A program made the position numbers and the translations under genes. From Clostridia bacterium (GTDB lineage: Bacteria > Bacillota > Clostridia > Lachnospirales > Lachnospiraceae): DNA of 64,000 bases. Location: contig CAJTIM010000014.1 of assembly GCA_910576325.1 (NCBI GenBank), positions 52,578 to 116,577 of the forward strand, written 5' to 3'. Position 1 is the first letter of the stretch. Every line of letters begins with the position of its first letter. The notes beneath the pieces were generated by a model. It ran no database searches, was not told the DNA's origin, and saw nothing but the letters and a program-made list of their open reading frames with translations. Positions 9,057 to 18,970 of this stretch are shown piece by piece.

Positions 9057-9267
9057 GGGAGAGACGCAGGGAGAGGCCGCGGACTTTTCCATATCTGTGT
9101 TCGGACGGTTCGCGTACACCCTGTCTGTTCTGTGCGTACATTGCTTTTGTATGGTTTTGATAATCATTGAGTTTTGAAGCAATGTTCGTACAGCTCAGAC
9201 AGGGTGTACGCGAACAGCCGGACACTTGATATCGGAAAAGCCCGCGGCCTCTCCCTGCGTCTCTCCC
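9057..9267. repeat. 211-bp near-perfect palindrome between convergent pncB and asnB
   Basis: The left arm 9057-9146 and the right arm 9177-9267 are inverted copies about 90 bases long, with a 30-base centre. The outer 26 bases match perfectly, and an inner block of 20 (9109-9128, GTTCGCG to GTCTG) also matches perfectly. Mismatches cluster in between and near the centre. It is far longer than a normal intrinsic terminator and has no T-run directly at its edge. It could be a miniature inverted-repeat element or a structured RNA acting as a two-way transcription barrier. No target-site duplication is obvious. Confidence 0.85.
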
Positions 9268-9278
9268 TGGCTTTTGAA

Positions 9279-9329
9279 GGGGGCGTTTTGGGGGCATTTT
9301 GGGGTGATGTGAGGGGGGGCTTTTGGGGG
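9279..9329 (+). other. Five G-tracts, potential G-quadruplex
   Basis: G-runs lie at 9279-9283, 9290-9294, 9301-9304, 9313-9319 and 9325-9329, separated by T-rich loops of 6, 6, 8 and 5 bases. Three loops fit the common 1-7 rule and one is 8. The cluster sits 12 bases past the palindrome on the plus strand, in the 3' region of pncB. Confidence 0.6.
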
Positions 9330-9406
9330 TAATTTTTTTGTGGTGTCTGTTAAAGGTTGTAATTAGTGTAAGTACTTAAAAACTATAATTAATATAAGTA
9401 ATTGGT

Positions 9407-11251
9407 TTATTCGTTGAAGTAGATGTTGTACCAGATGCAGAAGGTGTAGATGGTCCATAGCTTTCTGCTGTTGTCTTTGTGTTTTTTTAGGTGTTCTTCC
9501 AGAAGTTCTGTTAGTTTTTCCTGGTGGAAGTATAGGTGGGCGGCGGGGCTGCTGAAGGCCTGGCGCAGCCGGGCCTGGCCTTCTTCTTCGCAGATCCAGT
9601 GGCGGATGGGGACGGGGAAGCCGAGCTTGGGGCGCTCGCTGGTGGCGGTGTCCAGTTTGGAGGCGGCGGCTTTGCGGAGGATGTATTTTGTTATGCGTCC
9701 TCTTTGCTTCATGTGGGCCGGGAGGCGGCGGGTGAGGGCAAAGACTTCTTTGTCCAGGAACGGGACGCGGACTTCCAGGGAGTGGGCCATGCTCATGCGG
9801 TCGGCTTTTTGGAGGATGTCTCCGGGGAGCCAGTGGCGCAGATCGATTTCCTGCATGCGGTCGGCGTCGCGAAGTCCTAAGGTTCGGTCGTAGTCTTCTT
9901 CCAGGAAGCTTTGGGGGCTTCTGGCTCCGGGGTTTTTGCGGAGCAGGGCGCGGCGTTCTTCCAGGGTGAAGATGTTGGCGTTTCCGATGAAGCGCTCTTC
10001 CAGGGTTTTGCTTCCGCGGATGAGGAAGTTTTTGCCTTTCAGGTTTGGGAAATGCTTGGCTATGCCGGCAAACCATTTGCGCAGCTTTAGGGGCAGCATT
10101 TGGTAGCGGCGGAGGGCTTCGGGTTCGCAGTAGATGCGGTAGCCGCCGAAAAGCTCGTCGGCTCCTTCGCCGGAGACTACTACTTTGACGTCTTTTGCCG
10201 CTTCCATTGAGAGGAAGTAGAGCGCTACTGCGGAAGCGTCGCCTAAGGGTTCGTCCATGTAGTAGAGGACTTCGGGAACGGCCTCCCAAAATTCCTGTTC
10301 GCGGATTCTTCTGCCTTTGTGGTCTAAATCGCACTGTTCGGCCGTACTTCTGGCGTATTGAATCTCGTTATAGCGATTTCCTTCCTGGCCGAAGCCTACG
10401 GTGTAGGCTCTCTTTCCGCCAAATTCGGAGGCTATCAGGCCCGAGTCTACGCCACCGGAGAGGAAGGTTCCCACTTCTACATCGGCGATTTCATGGGCTT
10501 TTACGGAATCTTTTATCACCTGATCTACGGATTCTAACCATTCTTTTTCGGTTTTTCCTGTTTCCGGCCGTAAGGAGGGTTCAAAGTATTTCTGAATCTC
10601 CAGAATGATGCTGCCGCTTTTCCATCGAAGGAAGCTGCCCGGCTCCAGGCGGTAGATGCCCTTGAAGAAGGTTTCCTCCAGGGCGGAATACTGAAAGGAA
10701 AGGAACTGCTCCAGAGCCTGCTCATTAAGAGCTTTCCGGTATTCCGGGTATTTGAGTATGCTTTTTATTTCGGAGGCGAAGATGAGGCTTTCGCCTGCTA
10801 CGGTATAGTAAAAGGGCTTAATACCAAAAAAGTCCCTTGCCGCAAAGAGTTCTTTTTTCTCCTCATCCCAGATAACGAAGGCAAACATCCCCCGCAAACG
10901 CGAAAGCAAATCACTGCCCCATTCCTCATAGCCGTGAATCAGTACCTCCGTATCGGAGCGGGTCTTAAATTGATGCCCGGCTTTTAACAGCTCTTCACGA
11001 AGCTCCTGATAATTGTAGATCTCTCCGTTAAAAACCAAAACCTTATCTCCGCTTTCATTTTCCATAGGCTGCGCGCCTGTTTCCAAATCTATAATGCTGA
11101 GACGGCGAAAGCCCAGGGCTGCATCAGCGCTTAACCAACTTCCCCCATCATCGGGACCGCGGTGCCGGATAGCATCCTTCATCTCCTCCAATACCTGCTC
11201 TCTATCCCAATCTCCCGTTTTCTTTCCCACAAATCCGCAAATACCACACAT
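9407..11251 (-). CDS. asnB: Asparagine synthetase, glutamine-hydrolysing
   Basis: Forms asparagine from aspartate, ATP and glutamine-derived ammonia. The 614-residue protein begins MCGICGF with the Cys nucleophile at residue 2. The N-terminal Ntn glutaminase domain has RLSIIDL and NGEIYN. The C-terminal synthetase domain has the PP-loop SGGVDSG near residue 265 and EGADELFGGY near residue 360. GGAGG lies upstream. It is a single gene convergent with pncB. No T-box elements are visible in the leader (11252-11440), so control by tRNA-Asn is not supported here. Confidence 0.95.
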   Translation of the reverse strand: MCGICGFVGKKTGDWDREQVLEEMKDAIRHRGPDDGGSWLSADAALGFRRLSIIDLETGAQPMENESGDKVLVFNGEIYNYQELREELLKAGHQFKTRSDTEVLIHGYEEWGSDLLSRLRGMFAFVIWDEEKKELFAARDFFGIKPFYYTVAGESLIFASEIKSILKYPEYRKALNEQALEQFLSFQYSALEETFFKGIYRLEPGSFLRWKSGSIILEIQKYFEPSLRPETGKTEKEWLESVDQVIKDSVKAHEIADVEVGTFLSGGVDSGLIASEFGGKRAYTVGFGQEGNRYNEIQYARSTAEQCDLDHKGRRIREQEFWEAVPEVLYYMDEPLGDASAVALYFLSMEAAKDVKVVVSGEGADELFGGYRIYCEPEALRRYQMLPLKLRKWFAGIAKHFPNLKGKNFLIRGSKTLEERFIGNANIFTLEERRALLRKNPGARSPQSFLEEDYDRTLGLRDADRMQEIDLRHWLPGDILQKADRMSMAHSLEVRVPFLDKEVFALTRRLPAHMKQRGRITKYILRKAAASKLDTATSERPKLGFPVPIRHWICEEEGQARLRQAFSSPAAHLYFHQEKLTELLEEHLKKHKDNSRKLWTIYTFCIWYNIYFNE

Positions 11252-11452
11252 ATGATAACCTCCTGTTTAAATCGCTGCGCGATGGCACGAAAGAGTAAAG
11301 CCGCTTCATATTACTATTCCCAGCTCCACACTCCCTGGTCATACACGATGTTCTCTTTTGGTTACCATAATCTTAGCATCGCCTTATTTCGACAAATTTT
11401 CTGACTTGTAACAAAATTGTATCCTGATGTTAATATTAATGCACAAAAAAGC

Positions 11453-11481
11453 GGGGCACACCACCCAACGTGATGAACCCC
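11453..11481 (-). terminator. Intrinsic terminator after the Rpn-family gene
   Basis: On the minus strand GGGG-TT-CATCAC and GTGGTG-TG-CCCC form a stem around GTTGG, followed by GC and six T. The rest of 11252-11577 shows no gene. Confidence 0.7.
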
Positions 11482-11577
11482 ACCAAATCTCAAACTCCCC
11501 TGATTTTAAGCCGTTCTACTATACTTTTACCTTTGTATAACTTGATTATACCCCATTGGAAAATTAAATTGTATACA

Positions 11578-12579
11578 TTATGATTTAAGCCCAAGCCACT
11601 CTCTTACGGTGTCTACCGCATACCCTACACCCTGAGCAATCTTTTCGACATCAATTCCAAGGTTATAAAAATTTCTGGCTGCTTCTCTGGCTTTCTTCAA
11701 TTCGCCATCCTGCTCACCGATTTTCCGCTCTTCCATCCGAATTTCCCGTATTGCCTGGCACACATTAACCACCTCTTCACTTTCATCATATTTTATTCCC
11801 GCATTTGTGATTGTTTCAATCACATCTGCCGCCCTGCGCTCCACTTCCCGAAAACGCTCTTCATTGGCCTCCAGCACCCTGCTTAAGTTCTCCCTGTCTT
11901 TTGAATACTTGATGAACAACATAACTTCTCGCAGGCTGGACCGGAACTTCATAATCTCCTCATCCAACATCTGCGCCGGAGCAATCAGCCGCACATGATA
12001 ATTGTCCATACAGGCAAGCACATCAGGGTCTGACACATTCATCATTTCAAACAGGCTTAACGGCCCATTCCACTCTTCCGGACCGAAATATATGGTCACT
12101 GTAATAGATGGTATCAGTCTGTCTTCCGACCAAAAACCGCTTAAAAATTCACCTGTGTTTGGCGTTTTTCTGTCTTCTTCAGCAGAGGTTTCCCCCTGCT
12201 CTTTTTTCCGCTTCATTTCCTTCCGGTGTGACTTTGCCGCTTCTTCCACCTGCCCCGCATACTCCAGCGCATCATAGAGATTATTCTTCACAGCCATAGC
12301 ATAATGAATTTCTGTCTGGTTCTCCGCTCCATAAAGAACATATTCCATCTTCCCATCCGTCATTGCCGCATACAGTTTCTGTACATCACGGAATTTTTGG
12401 ACCGGAACCGCAGCCCCATCTGCACCATATGGCAGCGCAATCTTAGTGGAATCGCGCTCCGTAAGCTGCTCCGGCAGAATCACCTGGCGCCCGCCGTAAA
12501 TATAGTAATTAAAAATATCGGCAAACACACCTGCATCTTTTACATAATCCTTTGTAACCGTATCTGCTTTCAACAGCAT
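11578..12579 (-). CDS. Rpn-family PD-(D/E)XK nuclease (putative recombination-promoting nuclease / YhgA-like)
   Basis: The N-terminus DYVKDAGVFADIFNYYIYGG is typical of clostridial Rpn/PDDEXK_2 proteins, and the nuclease core is suggested by VLYGAENQTEIHYAMAVKN near residues 102-120. A long charged linker rich in Lys and Glu follows (about 133-160). The C-terminus contains a short helix-turn-helix-like segment (DVEKIAQGVGYAVDTVREWL). Proteins of this group are often multicopy and have been tied to transposases and to RecA-independent recombination; the role of this copy is unknown. It is a lone gene with its own terminator, 333 residues. Confidence 0.75.
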   Translation of the reverse strand: MLLKADTVTKDYVKDAGVFADIFNYYIYGGRQVILPEQLTERDSTKIALPYGADGAAVPVQKFRDVQKLYAAMTDGKMEYVLYGAENQTEIHYAMAVKNNLYDALEYAGQVEEAAKSHRKEMKRKKEQGETSAEEDRKTPNTGEFLSGFWSEDRLIPSITVTIYFGPEEWNGPLSLFEMMNVSDPDVLACMDNYHVRLIAPAQMLDEEIMKFRSSLREVMLFIKYSKDRENLSRVLEANEERFREVERRAADVIETITNAGIKYDESEEVVNVCQAIREIRMEERKIGEQDGELKKAREAARNFYNLGIDVEKIAQGVGYAVDTVREWLGLKS

Positions 12580-12807
12580 CTACCGCCTTTCTGCATAAAT
12601 GCATAACATATATTCCGCCAGATTCTTTCCTCTGCCACGGCTTCATTATACTAAAAGAACCGCTTTTTTTCAAGCGTATCTAAGCCGACTTCCAAAAGCA
12701 ACACAGTGGCCAAAGGTGAACATTCCCTTTGTATCAATATAAGCGGTTTATATTTCCATGAACTGGGTAGGATTTAGAAAACTGCTGCGTCCGGCAAAGT
12801 CTCCACC
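12580..12807. other. Intergenic stretch without recognised feature
   Basis: These 228 bases separate the Rpn gene and the lipoprotein gene. I see no coding frame with a ribosome site. An AT-rich patch with a run of seven T (12664-12670) may hold the Rpn promoter, but no convincing hexamer pair was found. Confidence 0.4.
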
Positions 12808-14244
12808 TCAAAACTCCAAAACCAAAGCTCTCCGCCCCGATTCCCACCGTACCCTAGATTCCGAAAAATAACTTGACGATGCCTGCGAATACTTCTCCGT
12901 CGTCATCATATCGGGAACGCCGGTTTCGGCCAGAATCCTCCGGTAAACCGGATCATACTGAAGGCGTATCACATATCCTGCATTCTGATACAGCACACGC
13001 CTTGTCATAGCAGGTTCCTCTCCGTCATCACCCGAAGGCTCCTCCGACAATGTATATAGGCAGATATCCTGCGGTCCCATATCGCCTATATGATCCCGGT
13101 CATACTCCGCCACCACAAAGGCTTTTCCCCCGTCCAGCACGCAGAAATCCCGGATTCCCCGCGCCGGTCCGATAGGCATGGTATTGATATAAGGACCGTC
13201 CGGCAATGCAAGGCTTATGATTCCTTCTCCTTCCGAGGTAAAGTACAAGCATCCGCCCTCCGCATCCAGATACAGCTTCGTATCCTTCGGGCATACGGTT
13301 GCATTGGGCATCACTACCCCTTCCGTCTCCATGCCGGGCTTCGGGATCTCCTGCGGGAAAAAATCAATGATCGCCTGTTGTGATTTTGCTGTATTGCTCT
13401 CCTCGCTCTCCTGGCGTTCCGATACAATAGCCGTAACAATCTTCTGCCCGTCCCAGTCCACATACATCCGGGTTTCCTCCAGATTTTTGGGTTTCCCCTT
13501 AGCGCCTGAATAATAGTAATTCAGACGGTTGACAATCTCCCCTGTCTTCATATCGCGAAAATACAGCACAAATTTATCGCCGCTATAGTCGTCCCATACG
13601 GAGGAGTATCTTGGATAAAACCCATAGCATAGCAAAGAGGCATCTCTGCTCCATGCCGTAAGTATCATAAAGGCGTCCATTGGAAACTCCTCGCCGGTAT
13701 CTCCTCCGTCTCCGTCAAGAAGAAGTTCCTCCTCTCCGCTCTCCAGATCCATCAGATAGAGATGGCCGCCCACAAAGGACAGATCCATTCTTAGATACAA
13801 AAGATATTTTCCGTCGGGAGAAAAAAATTCCGTCACCATATTCTGCTCATCCGCCGTACCGTTTTCCCTGGCTGTTGAAACTCCTGTAGCCGCCATGATT
13901 TCTCCCACCGGGAAAAGCCCTGTATCATAAAAGCCGTAGCGATAGTCCAGATTCCGCACACGCAAACCGTCCGTACCATTCTCCGCCAGACGCACCTGAT
14001 GCTCCTTGGTTCCCGGCAGAAAAGCCGTATATCCCCCATACCAGAGAGTTTCGTAGTCCTCATTGTACATCTTTCTAACTGCGTAGCGATCCCCTTCCTC
14101 TCCTCCAAGGGCAACACCCTGTTCTGTCTCCTCCTCCGGGAGCAGTATGGTTTTTGGCTCCGGAACCCTCCGGCAGCCTGCAAAAAGAGACAGGATAAGA
14201 AGAAATGCACATATTTTAAAGCTTTTATGTCTTCCGTTCCTCAT
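12808..14244 (-). CDS. Lipoprotein of unknown function, co-transcribed with a two-component system
   Basis: A lipoprotein signal with lipobox LFAGC lies at about residues 19-23. The remaining 450 residues contain strand-like repeats (GKYLLYLRMDLSF, LYLMDLESGEEELL, LYFRDMKTGEIV, LYFTSEGEGIISL) suggestive of a WD40/TolB-like propeller; this is a guess from pattern only. The start overlaps the sensor kinase stop by four bases (ATGA), so the two are translationally coupled. It could sense or modulate the signal for the kinase, or be its output. I do not recognise a named family. Confidence 0.7.
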   Translation of the reverse strand: MRNGRHKSFKICAFLLILSLFAGCRRVPEPKTILLPEEETEQGVALGGEEGDRYAVRKMYNEDYETLWYGGYTAFLPGTKEHQVRLAENGTDGLRVRNLDYRYGFYDTGLFPVGEIMAATGVSTARENGTADEQNMVTEFFSPDGKYLLYLRMDLSFVGGHLYLMDLESGEEELLLDGDGGDTGEEFPMDAFMILTAWSRDASLLCYGFYPRYSSVWDDYSGDKFVLYFRDMKTGEIVNRLNYYYSGAKGKPKNLEETRMYVDWDGQKIVTAIVSERQESEESNTAKSQQAIIDFFPQEIPKPGMETEGVVMPNATVCPKDTKLYLDAEGGCLYFTSEGEGIISLALPDGPYINTMPIGPARGIRDFCVLDGGKAFVVAEYDRDHIGDMGPQDICLYTLSEEPSGDDGEEPAMTRRVLYQNAGYVIRLQYDPVYRRILAETGVPDMMTTEKYSQASSSYFSESRVRWESGRRALVLEF

Positions 14245-15803
14245 ATATCTCTCCTTTCTCTAATCTGCGCATCCCGCCGTTCCTCAAAGGCCGGAAACAG
14301 CAGGAAAAACCCAATTCTTCCCTCCGGCCGGTTTTCCGCCCAAATCACACCCTTATGCTCCCGCATGATCTTCTGGCAGATAGAAAGCCCCAAGCCGGCG
14401 CTTCCCTGTTCTCTGGACGCCTCTTTATCCGCCCGGTAAAACGGCTCAAAGATGTGCTTCAATTCCTCCTGGCTCATCTGCTGACCCTTATTTGACACAG
14501 AAAAAAGCACATGCCCCTTTCGGCGTCCTCCTAAAATCCGAATTTCGGTTCCTTCCTCCCCATACTTAACCGCATTGTCAATGAGATTAATAAATACCTG
14601 GCGAAGCCGCTCCTCCTGGCCCCACACATATAGATTCTGCTCCAGCTTTAACCGAATATACGCCCCGTAGCGGTTCGCTTTGATTTCCATAGCCTCGGAA
14701 ACACTTCGGAGCAGATTTCCCATATCTATCTGTGCTTTTTCCTCCCACTTTGCCCGGTCAGCCATCTCCAGCAGCTGAATCACCATTCGGTGAAGTCTTG
14801 TACTCTCATGGAGAATATGTCCCACACCCTTCTCAATCAGTTCCTCGTCGTTCCCCTGGTCTGCCTCAATAAGCTGGGCATAGCCCTGGATCGTGGTGAG
14901 AGGAGTTTTCAGCTCATGGGTCACATTGTTGTAAAATTCCTGGCGGCTGTTTAGAAGCTTCAGGATCTGATCCCGGTCGTCCTGCATTTTCTGGATGTAC
15001 TGCCCCACCTTGCCGAGCATGGCGCTGTAATGTCTGGACAGCTCCCCCATCTCATCCCGCCTGGCGGAAGAGACCAGCCCGGCCAAAAGCTCTGTGTTGA
15101 CCTGGTCCTGCTCCAGATCCAGGCTCATCTGCCGGGATACCTTGGTCAGCCGCTGAACGGGCTTGATAATCCGGTTTAACAAAAGAAAAATCAACACGAA
15201 TGCTGCTGCAAATACGGCCGCAGCAGCCCGGATGATGATGCCCTTCATCTGCTCTCCCTGCTGCCAAAGCTCCGTGTAATCCATGCAGTAACGGATAATT
15301 CCCACATTTTTATCCGCAACAATGACCGGCATGGCAAACCGGACCTCCAAAGTACCTGACTCGGAGTATATCAGAGTGAAAGCCGTATTTCCGCTAATTG
15401 CCTCTTCAAGCTCCGCTGCTTCTCCCTCCTGGTTATCGCTGTGGTTCTTCCGGTAGTTGTAGGCCAGTAGCTCCCCGTCCTTGGAGTAGGCGGCAAGCTC
15501 GTAGCGCCCGGAGGAGCCGTACATTTCCTGCACCACGGTTTCCGCAAGATTGTCGAAGCTCTCCTCGTCGTTATTGGCGTCATTTAAAATTAAAAGCTGC
15601 CGGACGTAAATCTCCGTATTTTCCCGAATGGTCTGGAGCTCTCTTATGATCTGATCTTCCCGGCTTTTCTGCAGCTGCCGGTCCGAGATCCAATACAAAA
15701 AAATCCCGCTGATCAGGAACACGGCAATAAGCCCCACAGTCATCTGCATGCGGAGTCCAAAGCGTATCCTTGCTCTGTTTTCACGAGATTTTTTATGGTA
15801 CAT
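14241..15803 (-). CDS. Membrane sensor histidine kinase
   Basis: 520 residues. A transmembrane helix near residues 22-44, an extracytoplasmic domain of about 130 residues and a second helix (about 185-210) lead into a HAMP linker (NRIIKPVQRLTKVSRQMS). HisKA has the phosphorylated His in VTHELKTPL near residue 295, and the HATPase has NLIDNAVKYG and GLGLSICQKI. It should phosphorylate the response regulator encoded just upstream, whose end overlaps this start by 11 bases. The signal is unknown. Confidence 0.93.
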   Translation of the reverse strand: MYHKKSRENRARIRFGLRMQMTVGLIAVFLISGIFLYWISDRQLQKSREDQIIRELQTIRENTEIYVRQLLILNDANNDEESFDNLAETVVQEMYGSSGRYELAAYSKDGELLAYNYRKNHSDNQEGEAAELEEAISGNTAFTLIYSESGTLEVRFAMPVIVADKNVGIIRYCMDYTELWQQGEQMKGIIIRAAAAVFAAAFVLIFLLLNRIIKPVQRLTKVSRQMSLDLEQDQVNTELLAGLVSSARRDEMGELSRHYSAMLGKVGQYIQKMQDDRDQILKLLNSRQEFYNNVTHELKTPLTTIQGYAQLIEADQGNDEELIEKGVGHILHESTRLHRMVIQLLEMADRAKWEEKAQIDMGNLLRSVSEAMEIKANRYGAYIRLKLEQNLYVWGQEERLRQVFINLIDNAVKYGEEGTEIRILGGRRKGHVLFSVSNKGQQMSQEELKHIFEPFYRADKEASREQGSAGLGLSICQKIMREHKGVIWAENRPEGRIGFFLLFPAFEERRDAQIRERRDI

Positions 15804-16467
15804 ATTTATATCCTACTCCAAATACGGTGACCAGCTTGTCGCCCAGCCCCGTCTTGCGGCGCAGACGCTGAATGTGTATGTCCACGGTTCTGGTGTCGCC
15901 TGCATAGTCGTAGCCCCAGATCTGTTCCAAGAGTATCACCCGGGTAAATACCTGTCTGGGATGTTTCAGAAAATAGAGGAGCAAATCATACTCCTTGGGG
16001 GTCAGCTCCACAGCTTCCCCATTTCGATAGACCATGCGCTCCTGCTCGGATACAGTCAGGCCCTCCGCCGCCGGTTCCTCCTGGCGGATGCCCCTGACAC
16101 GGTCGAAGCGGCGCAGAATGGTGCGTACACGGGCTACCACTTCTCTGAGATCAAAGGGCTTGGTGATGTAGTCGTCCGCCCCGGATTCCAGGCCGTAGAG
16201 CTTATCCTCCACATTGCCCCGGGCGGTCAGCATAATGATAGGAATGTTGTACCGCTCCGTGAGCATCCTGCACACGTCCACACCGGCGATGTCCGGGAGC
16301 ATCCAGTCTAAAAGCACCATGTCCGGCTCATATTCCTCCGCTTTTTCAAGGCCGCTGCCTCCCGTATGGGCGCAGGCTACCTCGAACCCTTCCTTCTCAA
16401 ATCCGTATTTTAAAATGTCTGCTATAGGCTTCTCGTCCTCAATTACCAGGATTCGTTTCTGCTCCAT
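15793..16467 (-). CDS. OmpR/PhoB-family response regulator
   Basis: The receiver domain has the acidic pair in VIEDEKP, phospho-acceptor Asp in LLDWMLPD and Lys in KPFDLREV. The C-terminal winged helix (LTPKEYDLLLYFLKHP, VDIHIQRLRRK) is the DNA-binding part. The longest frame begins at 16587, but AAAGGAGAGC before the ATG at 16467 and the family's normal start (MEQKRILVIED) fix the start there, giving 224 residues. It is the first gene of the regulator, kinase and lipoprotein operon. Confidence 0.93.
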   Translation of the reverse strand: MEQKRILVIEDEKPIADILKYGFEKEGFEVACAHTGGSGLEKAEEYEPDMVLLDWMLPDIAGVDVCRMLTERYNIPIIMLTARGNVEDKLYGLESGADDYITKPFDLREVVARVRTILRRFDRVRGIRQEEPAAEGLTVSEQERMVYRNGEAVELTPKEYDLLLYFLKHPRQVFTRVILLEQIWGYDYAGDTRTVDIHIQRLRRKTGLGDKLVTVFGVGYKYVP

Positions 16468-16558
16468 CTTTTTTGCTCTCCTTTTTATGGGGGCCGATAA
16501 CTTTTGCGGCAGCCCCGGGAATCCTGTATATCGTAGAAATTCATACTTTCTACCATAT

Positions 16559-16593
16559 AAAAATATGCTACACCATTGGTATAGCATATTTTT
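16559..16593 (-). terminator. Hairpin terminator after the beta-glucoside operon
   Basis: AAAAATATGCTA and TAGCATATTTTT pair perfectly over 12 bases around an 11-base loop. The 3' arm itself ends in a T-run on the minus strand, just after the HAD gene. Confidence 0.65.
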
Positions 16594-16616
16594 ATCAAAG
16601 TTGTAAACATATTGTA

Positions 16617-17456
16617 TCAGATAAATAGTTCCCTAATTTTTTCGACTACTGCATATTCCCTATTTGGGGGCAGGATCTCGGAAGCCGCTGCTTTTGCTTC
16701 AAAGGATGCATCTGCCGGAGCATAGGAATGCGGAAATATACTGAGCATCTCCACATCGTTTCCCCCGTCCCCAAATACGGCCACATCCTCCCTTCTCCAT
16801 CCCAGGTGAGAGCAAAGCCAGAGCAGGGCCTTTGCCTTGGATGCATTTTGATCTGTCACTTCGATAACATGATCCGCAAAGGGTGCATTGACCGCATCCA
16901 CAAGAGATTCTTCCAAGTCCTCAAGTATTCGGCCATAATGCTTATCTCTAAGCTCCAGACCGTTAATTTTGAGCACCGAAGCCGTGCGGATATCTTCTTC
17001 GGTACAATCAAAGGAAATTCGTGCCATATAGCGTTCATAATAGCCGCTCTCTTTTTTATCCAGTACCTTTTTCCTCCACATGTCCCAGGCTCCGTATTCC
17101 CGGATGTAGGTTTCCCTGCTTAGCCTTGTGAGGGTTCTCTCCTGCGTGATAAATTCCAGATTCGCTTTTGGATATTTCTTTAAAAAATGCTCCTTCGTCC
17201 CCGGGGAAATCTCTTTAACCAGGATAGGTCGCCGCTTTGGGTCAAGAATTAATGCGCCGTTCATCAATATCAGGTATACGGGCATGTTCCAAAGTCCCGG
17301 GCAGTTCTTTACGCCCTCCTCCGTCCGTCCTGTGGCAGCTGCAAAATCATAGCCTCGTTTCAGGATTCGGCTGATTTCCTTTTCTATCACCTGATCCCAC
17401 TCAAAGCTGCCGTTTAGCAGAGTTCCGTCCAGATCGCTTACTGCGTGCCGAACCAT
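16617..17456 (-). CDS. HAD-superfamily (Cof-type) phosphatase
   Basis: 279 residues. Motif I is SDLDGTLL (residues 7-14) with both catalytic Asp; motif II is AAATGR near 38; motif IV is FGDGGNDVEML near 225. The insert between motifs is the C2-type cap of Cof/YidA phosphatases, which hydrolyse sugar phosphates and similar compounds. It follows the GH1 gene by three bases and so belongs to the beta-glucoside operon, where it may remove phosphate from excess sugar phosphate. The substrate is inferred from context only. Confidence 0.88.
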   Translation of the reverse strand: MVRHAVSDLDGTLLNGSFEWDQVIEKEISRILKRGYDFAAATGRTEEGVKNCPGLWNMPVYLILMNGALILDPKRRPILVKEISPGTKEHFLKKYPKANLEFITQERTLTRLSRETYIREYGAWDMWRKKVLDKKESGYYERYMARISFDCTEEDIRTASVLKINGLELRDKHYGRILEDLEESLVDAVNAPFADHVIEVTDQNASKAKALLWLCSHLGWRREDVAVFGDGGNDVEMLSIFPHSYAPADASFEAKAAASEILPPNREYAVVEKIRELFI

Positions 17457-17459
17457 AGC

Positions 17460-18953
<1,494 letters not shown>

Positions 18954-18970
18954 CTACTGTAAACTGATTA

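Noticed and set aside
8455..9297. Second antisense frame (280 codons) across the pncB end and the palindrome
   Set aside because: The translation is Arg/Pro/Ile-rich shadow sequence and runs through the palindrome; no domain is seen.
9363..10334. 323-codon overlapping frame inside asnB
   Set aside because: It is an Arg/Pro-rich alternative frame of a strongly conserved gene.
11252..11440. T-box riboswitch before asnB
   Set aside because: No specifier stem or AGGGTGG-type antiterminator on the coding strand. The GGGTGG seen nearby belongs to the terminator of the upstream gene.
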